Positions 57,628 to 64,000 of a stretch of 64,000 nucleotides of DNA are shown piece after piece. Each line of letters starts with the position of its first letter. Positions within the stretch are counted from its first letter, which is position 1. Source of the stretch: Demequina subtropica (lineage in GTDB: Bacteria > Actinomycetota > Actinomycetes > Actinomycetales > Demequinaceae); NCBI RefSeq assembly GCF_000971235.1, contig NZ_BBMB01000003.1, positions 185,009 through 249,008 on the forward strand, read 5' to 3'. The notes under the pieces were generated by a model, which ran no database searches, had not been told where the DNA came from, and saw only the letters and a list, made by a program, of their open reading frames with translations. The position numbers were made by a program, and so were the translations under genes.

Positions 57628-57696
57628 TCGGCCTGATAACTCTAGCGGACGCGCGCCGCGATACCAAATCGCCTCCCGCTCGGTAGGTTCGGAGGC

Positions 57697-58518
57697 ATGA
57701 CAGAGAACGATCCTTTCCTGAACAAGCCCGCCGAGCAGCAACCCAAGTACCACCCCGCATCCGGCCTCAACCCTGGGCAGTCGCATGAGGGCGCGCTCGA
57801 GCCGAAGCCCGCCGATCCGACTCCCCCGCAGCAGCCCGCGCCCGGCATGATCGCCGGCGCGGCCGCGCCGACCTACGGCGCGCCCGGCCAGCAGACGCCG
57901 TTCAGCCAGCGAGGCGAGCCGCTCGAGCCTCCCACCGCCCTGGGCAACAGCCTGCTGGCGGTCATGGGCGTCAACGCGCTCATCGGCCTGGCGGTCGCGG
58001 CCTCGGCGGGCGACGTCATCGACCTCATCACCGAGTACGTCGAGACGGGCACCGTCACCGGCTCCACCGGTTCCCCGCTCGGCAGCCTGACCTTCCCGCT
58101 CACGGTCGCCTCCTACGTGCTCTACGGCATGTGGATGATGCGCATGCGCCGCAACCGCAAGGCCATGGGCGACCGCCCGGGCCTGCCCGGCGTCGAGTGG
58201 TGGGGCTGGTTCGTGCCGTTCGCGGGCGTGGTGCTGGTGCCGTGGGGCGCGCGCAAGGTCGCCGGTCGCACCACCTCGCTCGCGCTGCTGCTCGGCTGGT
58301 GGCTGACGTTCATGGTCTCCAACATCGCGGCCACCACGGGGATCTTCGCGATCCTCGGCAGCGTCGACTTCGACAGCAACGAGATCACGGACGCGGCGCT
58401 GCTCAACAGCTACACGGACTACGTGTGGGCCAGCGCGGTCCTCATGGTGATCTCGTGGGCGTTCCTGTTCGGCTTCGTCCGCCAGGCGACCACCCGCCAC
58501 CTCGACCGGCAGGCCTGA
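57697..58518 (+). CDS. DUF4328-domain membrane protein
   Basis: A 273-residue protein with a disordered, Pro/Gln-rich cytoplasmic N-terminus (1-75) and about five transmembrane helices ('LLAVMGVNALIGLAVAASAG' through 'SAVLMVISWAFLFGFVR'). The middle segment 'MRRNRKAMGDRPGLPGVEWWGWFVPFAGVVLVPWGARKV' is typical of DUF4328 proteins, whose function is unknown. TAGGTT ends seven bases before the ATG and GGAGG overlaps that gap, so both leaderless and ordinary initiation are possible. It diverges from the initiator tRNA gene. Confidence 0.83.
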   Translation: MTENDPFLNKPAEQQPKYHPASGLNPGQSHEGALEPKPADPTPPQQPAPGMIAGAAAPTYGAPGQQTPFSQRGEPLEPPTALGNSLLAVMGVNALIGLAVAASAGDVIDLITEYVETGTVTGSTGSPLGSLTFPLTVASYVLYGMWMMRMRRNRKAMGDRPGLPGVEWWGWFVPFAGVVLVPWGARKVAGRTTSLALLLGWWLTFMVSNIAATTGIFAILGSVDFDSNEITDAALLNSYTDYVWASAVLMVISWAFLFGFVRQATTRHLDRQA

Positions 58519-58536
58519 CCGCCGCATCGTCCCCAC

Positions 58537-58576
58537 ACGACGAAGGCCGGACCCCGCAGGGTCCGGCCTTCGTCGT
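58537..58576 (+). terminator. Bidirectional terminator between DUF4328 and UPF0182 genes
   Basis: A perfect 18-bp stem (58537-58554 with 58559-58576) with a four-base loop CGCA, 18 bp past one stop and 10 bp from the other. A GGACGATGCG word lies right before it. Confidence 0.88.
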
Positions 58577-58586
58577 ATGCGCTCCC

Positions 58587-61500
58587 CTACGGGGTCGAGA
58601 CGTCGGGGACGACGGCCGAGTCCTCGTCGGTCGCATCGGCGGTGGCCGATGCGGCGGGCTCGGGCGTCGCGGAGGCCGTCGCCTCCGGCACCGCCTCCTC
58701 GGTCGCGCCGGCGAGCAGGGCCTCCGCGGCGATCGCGTCCTCGATGGCCTGCGAGAGCTTGTCCTGCGCCTCGCCGTAGGCCGCGAAGTCGCCGTCGGCG
58801 AGCGCCGCCTCGCCCTCCGTGATCGCGTCGCTCGCGCGCTGGAGCGCGTCCGCGAGCTCGGCCTCGACGTCCGGGTCGACGGTGCCGCCGCCGGAGTCCC
58901 CGGAGCCGGAGTCACCGGAGCCGGTCCCACCGTCGGTGGTGCCGCCGTCGGTGTCCGTGTCGGTGCCCGCGGCTCCCTCGCCCGCGCCCTCGCCGAACAC
59001 CTGGTCGAGCGCCTCCGGAAGGGTGTCCGCGAAGCCGACCTCCTGGCCGAACGCGACGAACACCTTGCGCAGCAGCGGCACCTTGGTGCCTTCCTTCGAC
59101 TGCACGTAGACCGGCTGCACGTAGAGCAGGCCGCCGCCCACCGGGAGGGTGAGCAGGTTGCCGTTGATGACATCCGAGGAGCCCTGGCGAAGCAGGTTCA
59201 GCGTCTCCTGCGCGGCGGAGTTCGAGTTGAAGTTGTTCTGCACCTGGCCGGGGCCGGGGATGGTGGTGTCACGCGGCAGCTCGAGCAGGCGCAGCGTGCC
59301 GTAGTCCTCGTCCACCTGGCCCTCGGTCGAGCCGGTCTCCGAGTTCACCGCGAGGTAGCCCGTGAGGATGTTGCGCGGGTTGTCACCGCCCTGGATGTAG
59401 TTGCTGGTCAGGGAGAAGGTCGGCTCCTCCTGATCCGGCATCTGCAGCGTGAGGTAGTACGGCGGCTGGAGCTGCGAGTCGTTCGTCGGGTCCGCGGGGT
59501 TGCGCCAGAAGTCGCCCTGCGAGAAGAACGAGGCCGCGTCCGTGACGTGGTACTTGGTGAGCTGGTAGCGCTGGATCGAGAAGAGGTCCTCGGGGTAGCG
59601 CAGGTGGCTCATGAGGTCGCCGCTGATCTCGCTCATGGGCACGATGGTCGAGGGGAACACCTTGGACCACGTCTTGAGGATCGGGTCCTCGGCGTCCCAC
59701 GCGTAGAGCGTCACGGTGCCGTCGTAGGCGTCGACCGTGGCCTTCACCGAGTTGCGCACGTAGTTGAGGATCACGTTCGAGCCGACCGCGGTGGTCGAGC
59801 TCGCGAAGATCGTCTCGGCCGAGACCGGCGCCGAGTACGGGAACTGGTCGGAGATGGTGTAGCCGTCCACGACCCACACCACGCGGCCGTCGACCACCGC
59901 GGGGTACGTGGTCTGATCGAGCTCGAGGTACGGCGCGACGCGCGCGACGCGCTCGAGCGGGTCCCGGTAGTACAGGATCTGCGACTCGGTGGTCACGCGG
60001 TCGGAGAACAGGATCTGCTCCTCGCCCATGCGGATCGCGTACATGAGCTTGGCGAACATGTTGCCGATGCTCGGGCCGCCGTCGCCGGTATACGTGGTGT
60101 TGACCTGGCCGTTCGACGAGGCGTCGTCCGGGTAGTCGAGCTCCCACGGCTCGGTGCCCTCGGGCGCGCCGACGATCGAGTAGCCGGGCACCGTGGTGCC
60201 GAAGTAGATGCGCGGCTCGTACTCGCCCAGCTCGCCGGTGCTCGGGATCCCGCCCTCGAAGAAGGAGGGCTGGCCGTCGACGGTGGTCTTGTTGCCGTAG
60301 GCCGCCACCACGCCGAAGCCGTGCGTGAAGACCGTGTGGTCGTTGACCCAGTTGCGGCTGTCCGAGCCCAGGCCGTCGATGTTGAGCTCGCGCACCGCGA
60401 TGACGGTGTCCTGGAGCTCGCCCTCGATCTCGTAGCGGTCGACGTTCAGCAGGTCGGAGAAGATGTAGTACTGCTTGTTCTGCTGCAGCTGCTGGAAGGC
60501 CGGCGACACCACGTTGGGGTCGAGCAGGCGGATCTGCGCGGTGGTGTCCGCGTCCGCACGCAGCGCGTCTGCGGAGGCCTCCGTGGTCGCCGCGTACGGC
60601 GTCACCTCGACATCGTCGATGCCGTACGCGTAGCGCGTCGCCTCGATGTTGCGGGCGATGTACTCGCTCTCGAGGTCCTGCGCGTTGGGCTCGACCTGGA
60701 AGCGCTCGACCACCGCGGGGTAGATGCCGCCGATGGCGACGGCGGACAGCACCATGAGGCCGATGCCGACGGCGGGGATGCGCCAGTCGCCGCGCCAGAT
60801 GACCACCAGGAAGACGGCCGCGACCAGCAGCGCGATGCCCGCGAGGATGAGGCGCGACGGCAGGATCGCGTTGATGTCCGTGTACGAGGCGCCGTAGAGG
60901 CGGTCGTGCGACTTGGTGAGCAGGCCGTAGGTGTCGAGCCAGTAGTTCACGGCGATGGTGATCATCACCAGGGCACCCAGCACCGCGAGCTGGATGCGCG
61001 CGCCCTTCGAGGCGACGAAGTTGCGTCCGGTGCCGGCGATGCCTCCGTAGAGCAGGTGGACGAACGCCGCGATGATGGTCGACAGCACCGCGAGCGCGAG
61101 CACCACGGTCACCAGCAGGTTGAGCGCGGGCAGCGTGAACACGTAGAACGACACGTCGAGCCCGAACTGCGGGTCCTGCTGACCGAACGGCTCCTGGTTG
61201 AGCGCCGCGACCACGGTCTCCCACTGCGAGGACACCGCGAGGCCGACCACGAGGCCGATCACCAGCGGCAGCACGATCATCGCGAGCCGCTCGAGCGGCT
61301 CGATCTGCGCGCGCACCTGGTCGAGCTGGCTGCGCCCGCCCGTGCGCGCGGGGCGCACGCGCTTGGCGATCCACAGGTTGAGCCAGATGACGGTCCCCGC
61401 GACGCCTGCCGCGATGACGAACAGGACGATGCGCGCGATCCACTGCGTGCGCCACACCTCGCCGTAGCCCAGGTGGTCGTACCAGATCACCTCGGTCCAC

Positions 61501-61631
61501 ACGTTGGCGGTCGCGATCGCGAGGAGCACGATCGCTCCGAGCACCACGGCGGTGATGGCCAGCGGCGAGCGGCGTTGGGGCACGGGGGCCGGCCGGACCG
61601 GGCGGGCGGAGCGGTCGTCGTCGAACGTCAC
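58587..61631 (-). CDS. UPF0182-family large membrane protein
   Basis: A 1014-residue protein. The first 320 residues hold about seven transmembrane helices ('LAITAVVLGAIVLLAIATANVWTEVIWYDHLGYGEVW' is the family start) and the remainder is a large extracytoplasmic domain. It ends in a Gly/Ser/Asp/Thr-rich linker and an acidic Ala/Glu helical tail. The family is conserved across actinobacteria and is uncharacterised; the mycobacterial counterpart is Rv3193c. GTG 61631 has AAGGAAAG upstream. Together with the next two genes it forms the conserved UPF0182/PDZ-Lon/metallohydrolase block. Confidence 0.92.
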   Translation of the reverse strand: MTFDDDRSARPVRPAPVPQRRSPLAITAVVLGAIVLLAIATANVWTEVIWYDHLGYGEVWRTQWIARIVLFVIAAGVAGTVIWLNLWIAKRVRPARTGGRSQLDQVRAQIEPLERLAMIVLPLVIGLVVGLAVSSQWETVVAALNQEPFGQQDPQFGLDVSFYVFTLPALNLLVTVVLALAVLSTIIAAFVHLLYGGIAGTGRNFVASKGARIQLAVLGALVMITIAVNYWLDTYGLLTKSHDRLYGASYTDINAILPSRLILAGIALLVAAVFLVVIWRGDWRIPAVGIGLMVLSAVAIGGIYPAVVERFQVEPNAQDLESEYIARNIEATRYAYGIDDVEVTPYAATTEASADALRADADTTAQIRLLDPNVVSPAFQQLQQNKQYYIFSDLLNVDRYEIEGELQDTVIAVRELNIDGLGSDSRNWVNDHTVFTHGFGVVAAYGNKTTVDGQPSFFEGGIPSTGELGEYEPRIYFGTTVPGYSIVGAPEGTEPWELDYPDDASSNGQVNTTYTGDGGPSIGNMFAKLMYAIRMGEEQILFSDRVTTESQILYYRDPLERVARVAPYLELDQTTYPAVVDGRVVWVVDGYTISDQFPYSAPVSAETIFASSTTAVGSNVILNYVRNSVKATVDAYDGTVTLYAWDAEDPILKTWSKVFPSTIVPMSEISGDLMSHLRYPEDLFSIQRYQLTKYHVTDAASFFSQGDFWRNPADPTNDSQLQPPYYLTLQMPDQEEPTFSLTSNYIQGGDNPRNILTGYLAVNSETGSTEGQVDEDYGTLRLLELPRDTTIPGPGQVQNNFNSNSAAQETLNLLRQGSSDVINGNLLTLPVGGGLLYVQPVYVQSKEGTKVPLLRKVFVAFGQEVGFADTLPEALDQVFGEGAGEGAAGTDTDTDGGTTDGGTGSGDSGSGDSGGGTVDPDVEAELADALQRASDAITEGEAALADGDFAAYGEAQDKLSQAIEDAIAAEALLAGATEEAVPEATASATPEPAASATADATDEDSAVVPDVSTP

Positions 61632-61672
61632 GGGGCTTTCCTTCGTATCGGGTGGTGTCTAGCCTGCCATGC

Positions 61673-62764
61673 TCAGCACCCCGGGAGGTCCGCGGTGTCC
61701 CCCGCGCCGATGCGGGTGATCGCCTCGTACGCGTCGTCGAGGGTGTCCACGGCGACAACGTGCAGGCCATCAGGGATGTTGCCGGTGACGTCGGCGCAGT
61801 TCTCGACCGGCGCGAGGAACCACTGCGCGCCGGCGTCGCTCGCGCCGATCATCTTCATGCGGATGCCGCCGATCGGGCCGACGTCGCCGTCCGCGGCGAT
61901 GGTGCCGGTGCCGGCGACCAGGGCGCCGTGGAGCTCGTCCTCCTCGGTGAGGCGGTCCATGATGCCCAGCGAGAACATGAGGCCCGCGGACGGGCCGCCC
62001 ACCCTGTCGATCCCCACGGTGACATCGATGGGCAGGGCGAACTCCGGGTCGATGTAGACGCCCATGACGGCGGTGCCCGTGCCGTCGTCGAGCGTCGCGA
62101 AGGTCTCGGTGACCTCCTCGCCGTCGCGCAGCACGGTCACGGCGATGTCGTCTCCGGGCTCGCGCGCGCCGACCGCGTCGGCCAGCTCGGCGAACGTCTC
62201 GGTGGCCTCGCCGTCGACGGCGACGATCGCATCGTCCCCCTCGAGGACGCCCACGGCGTTCGAGGACTCCGACATGCCGACGACGGTGAGCGTCGCGGGC
62301 ACGGGGTGGCCCAGCGCCTCGAGCGCGGAGACCGTCGCGCTCTCCTGCGAGGAGATCCACTCCTGGGCGGCCTGCTCCTGCGCGGCCTCCTCCTCGTCCG
62401 GGGTGCCGTAGACCTGCTCCTGCGGCACCACGTACTCGCGCGGCGACGCCCACGCCGCGAGCACCCGCCCGAGCGTGAAGGGACGCGACCCGGCACGCGA
62501 CATCGACACGGTGGTGAGACGAAGCTCGCCCGACGAGGTGTAGGTGGGCGCGCCCTCGATCTGCACCAGGGGCTCGCCCTGGGTGTCCGTGCCCAGGGTG
62601 TCGAACGTGGGGCCCGCCGAGCCGATCGCGTAGGGCGACGGGATCACGGTGAGCAGCGCGATGAGCGCGCTGGTCGCGAGGCCGGTGATCGACATGACGG
62701 TGCCCCGCCGCGTCGCGTGATGGTCGGCGGCGTGCTCGGGGGTGGTGGCGTCGGTGGTCGTCAC
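61673..62764 (-). CDS. PDZ-domain Lon-like (S16) membrane protease
   Basis: A 363-residue protein with one transmembrane helix (about residues 24-44), an N-terminal beta region, a PDZ domain (about 145-215, 'VGMSESSNAVGVLEGDDAIVAVDGE') and an S16 Lon-type protease domain. The catalytic Ser259 lies in 'GGPSAGLMF' and Lys304 in 'RMKMIGA', 45 residues apart as in Lon. The active site should face outside the membrane. The counterpart is Rv3194c. GTG 62764 follows CACAAT by six bases, so translation is leaderless. The C-terminus ends 'DLPGC'. Confidence 0.9.
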   Translation of the reverse strand: MTTTDATTPEHAADHHATRRGTVMSITGLATSALIALLTVIPSPYAIGSAGPTFDTLGTDTQGEPLVQIEGAPTYTSSGELRLTTVSMSRAGSRPFTLGRVLAAWASPREYVVPQEQVYGTPDEEEAAQEQAAQEWISSQESATVSALEALGHPVPATLTVVGMSESSNAVGVLEGDDAIVAVDGEATETFAELADAVGAREPGDDIAVTVLRDGEEVTETFATLDDGTGTAVMGVYIDPEFALPIDVTVGIDRVGGPSAGLMFSLGIMDRLTEEDELHGALVAGTGTIAADGDVGPIGGIRMKMIGASDAGAQWFLAPVENCADVTGNIPDGLHVVAVDTLDDAYEAITRIGAGDTADLPGC

Positions 62765-62893
62765 CGGTCCATTGTGTCCGATGCGCACACGCCCGAGGGA
62801 CGGCATTGCTGGTAGCGAACGTCGGCGCACCCGGGCACGCTCCTTCGTTACCGTGGAGAGGGCACGCATGCGGCGTGCGCGAACGGAGTGAGC

Positions 62894-64000
62894 GTGAGCG
62901 ACGAGTCGACGCCGTGGATGCGGCTGCTGCGAGAGCTGTTCGGGGACGATGCGGAGGCCGCCCTGGAGGAGCTCGAGCGGATGGGCATGGACCCGGATGC
63001 GCTCGCCGCGTCCGCCGGGCTCTCCGCGAGCCCCGCGATGATGGAGCACGTGCTGAGCCAGATCCGCGGGCTCATCGCGCAGTCGACCGGCGAGGACGTC
63101 AACTGGAGCCTCGCGCATGACGTCGCGCGCGGCGTCGCGTCGCAGGGCGGCGACCCGTCCGTGTCCGCCGCCGTCGCATCGTCCCACCGCCAGGCCGTGT
63201 CGCGCGCCGAGCTGTGGCTCGACGCCGTCACCGACTTCGACCCCGTCCGGCTCGAGCCGCGCGTGTGGAGCCGTGCCGAGTGGGTCGAGGCGACGGTGCC
63301 CACGTGGCGCACGCTCGCCGGGCCCGTCGCGGTGAGCGTGTCGCATGCGCTCGGCGGGCTGCTCGAGGGCGCGGTCGACGCGCCCCCGGTCGACGGTGGG
63401 ATCGACCCGTCCGCGCTGCTGCGTTCGGTGAGCCCGACCGTGTGCGGCATGCACCTGGGTCAGGCCGCGGGCGAGATGGCACGCGAGGCCTTCGGGGCGA
63501 CCGACCTGGGCATCCCGCTGCTCGCGGAACCGCGCGTGGTGATGATCCCCAAGGCCATCGCGGACTTCGCCTCGGGCCTGGATGTGGACGAGGACGCGGT
63601 GCGCGCCTTCCTGGCGCTGCGCGAGGCCGCGCATGTGAGGCTGTTCGCCGCGGCGCCATGGCTGCCCGGCCAGCTCCACACGCTCATCGAGCGCTACGCG
63701 CAGGGCATCACCATCGACCTCGACGCGCTCGAGGACGCCGTGCGGGATGCCGGCCTGGGCGACCCGGCGCGGCTGCAGAAGGCGCTCAACCGGGGGATCT
63801 TCCAGTCGCAGCACTCGGACGAGCAGAAGGCGACGCTCGAGTCGATCGAGACCCTGCTCGCCCTCATCGAGGGCTGGGTCGACGATGTCACGATGCGTGC
63901 GGCCGCCCCGCACCTGCCGGACATCGGCGCGCTGCGCGAGATGATGCGCCGCCGTCGCGCGGCGGGCGGCCCCGCGGAGGGCACCTTCGCCAACCTGCTC
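62894..64000 (+). CDS. Zinc-dependent metalloprotease-like (DUF2342) protein, partial
   Basis: The first 369 codons of a plus-strand gene that runs off the right edge. The sequence is helical with the family's 'SWSLAHDVARGVASQGGDPSV'-like early region (here 'NWSLAHDVARG') and 'DVDEDAVRAFLALREAAHVRLFAAAPWLPGQL', in which the Glu and His of 'REAAHVRLF' are the presumed zinc-site motif of the F420-biosynthesis-associated/DUF2342 zincin group. It corresponds to Rv3195 beside the Lon-like and UPF0182 genes. GTG 62894 follows GGAG by six bases. The partial end shows no disruption. Confidence 0.83.
   Translation, partial: MSDESTPWMRLLRELFGDDAEAALEELERMGMDPDALAASAGLSASPAMMEHVLSQIRGLIAQSTGEDVNWSLAHDVARGVASQGGDPSVSAAVASSHRQAVSRAELWLDAVTDFDPVRLEPRVWSRAEWVEATVPTWRTLAGPVAVSVSHALGGLLEGAVDAPPVDGGIDPSALLRSVSPTVCGMHLGQAAGEMAREAFGATDLGIPLLAEPRVVMIPKAIADFASGLDVDEDAVRAFLALREAAHVRLFAAAPWLPGQLHTLIERYAQGITIDLDALEDAVRDAGLGDPARLQKALNRGIFQSQHSDEQKATLESIETLLALIEGWVDDVTMRAAAPHLPDIGALREMMRRRRAAGGPAEGTFANLL

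Noticed and set aside
58131..62057. A 1308-codon plus-strand open frame over the UPF0182 gene.
   Set aside because: It is a shadow of the UPF0182 coding strand. The translated product is Arg/His/Val-rich with no fold, while the minus strand encodes a complete conserved family.

Overview
This window is GC-rich (roughly 73% by eye) and gene-dense, about 94% coding by my count. It comes from a Gram-positive actinobacterium, most likely a Micrococcales relative (Cellulomonas or Demequina type); the genus is a guess. Actinobacterial markers are WhiB1 and WhiB2, SigR/RsrA, MtrA-MtrB-LpqB, PdtaS, the 24-residue ribosomal protein bL37, and DUF3499, DUF5719, DUF2505 and UPF0182 proteins. From memory, the gene content and order match the conserved mycobacterial block Rv3193c to Rv3277: UPF0182, PDZ-Lon, metallohydrolase, whiB1/pdtaS, sigR/rsrA, aroA-rsgA, Rv3235, secA-hpf-comF, lpqB-mtrB-mtrA, manB-DUF3499-metallopeptidase-whiB2, purE-purK-gtrA. 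This is chromosomal backbone. I see no prophage, IS transposase, CRISPR array or rRNA.

Layout. 1-5.5 kb: start of pilT, bL37, the sigR-rsrA thiol-stress operon, then DoxX-aroA-rsgA and hisN. 5.5-9.8 kb: DUF6912, a CpaE/CpaB-like pair, a small MerR/BldC-type DNA-binding protein, a LysM envelope protein and an Rv3235-type protein. 9.8-19.4 kb (minus strand): secA, an EamA transporter, hpf, comF and lpqB-mtrB-mtrA. 19.5-27 kb: a five-gene overlapping membrane operon ending in moxR-DUF58, then SpoIIM and RDD proteins. 27-35.5 kb: cation efflux, manB, DUF3499, a degenerate metallopeptidase, DUF5719, a giant membrane glycosyltransferase and whiB2. 35.8-42.7 kb: two LCP cell-wall ligases, purE-purK, GtrA and a two-component system. 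42.8-55.6 kb: a membrane glycosyltransferase-like protein, a solitary FHA-FtsK ATPase, whiB1, pdtaS, DUF2505 with two crcB genes, two APC permeases and a patatin. 55.8-64 kb: an FGGY sugar kinase, initiator tRNA, DUF4328, UPF0182, PDZ-Lon and a metallohydrolase cut by the right edge.

Much of the content serves envelope building and its control: secretion (SecA), wall-polymer attachment (two LCPs), sugar-nucleotide supply (ManB), polyprenyl-linked glycosyl transfer (GtrA, GT2), MtrAB/LpqB signalling and WhiB regulators.

The most unusual signal is not a gene. A 10-mer, GGACGATGCG, occurs 29 times by hand count on both strands with no strong strand bias, where fewer than one is expected. It is about four-fold enriched in intergenic DNA and, inside genes, often uses the codons GAT or GCA. 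Its density and lack of polarity resemble DNA-uptake sequences, and pilT and comF lie in the same window. Other non-genic structures are a 96-bp palindromic repeat in two copies, a 197-bp inverted-repeat element, a 92-bp cruciform, several candidate operators, a SigR promoter in front of sigR, and leaderless start arrangements at about fifteen genes.
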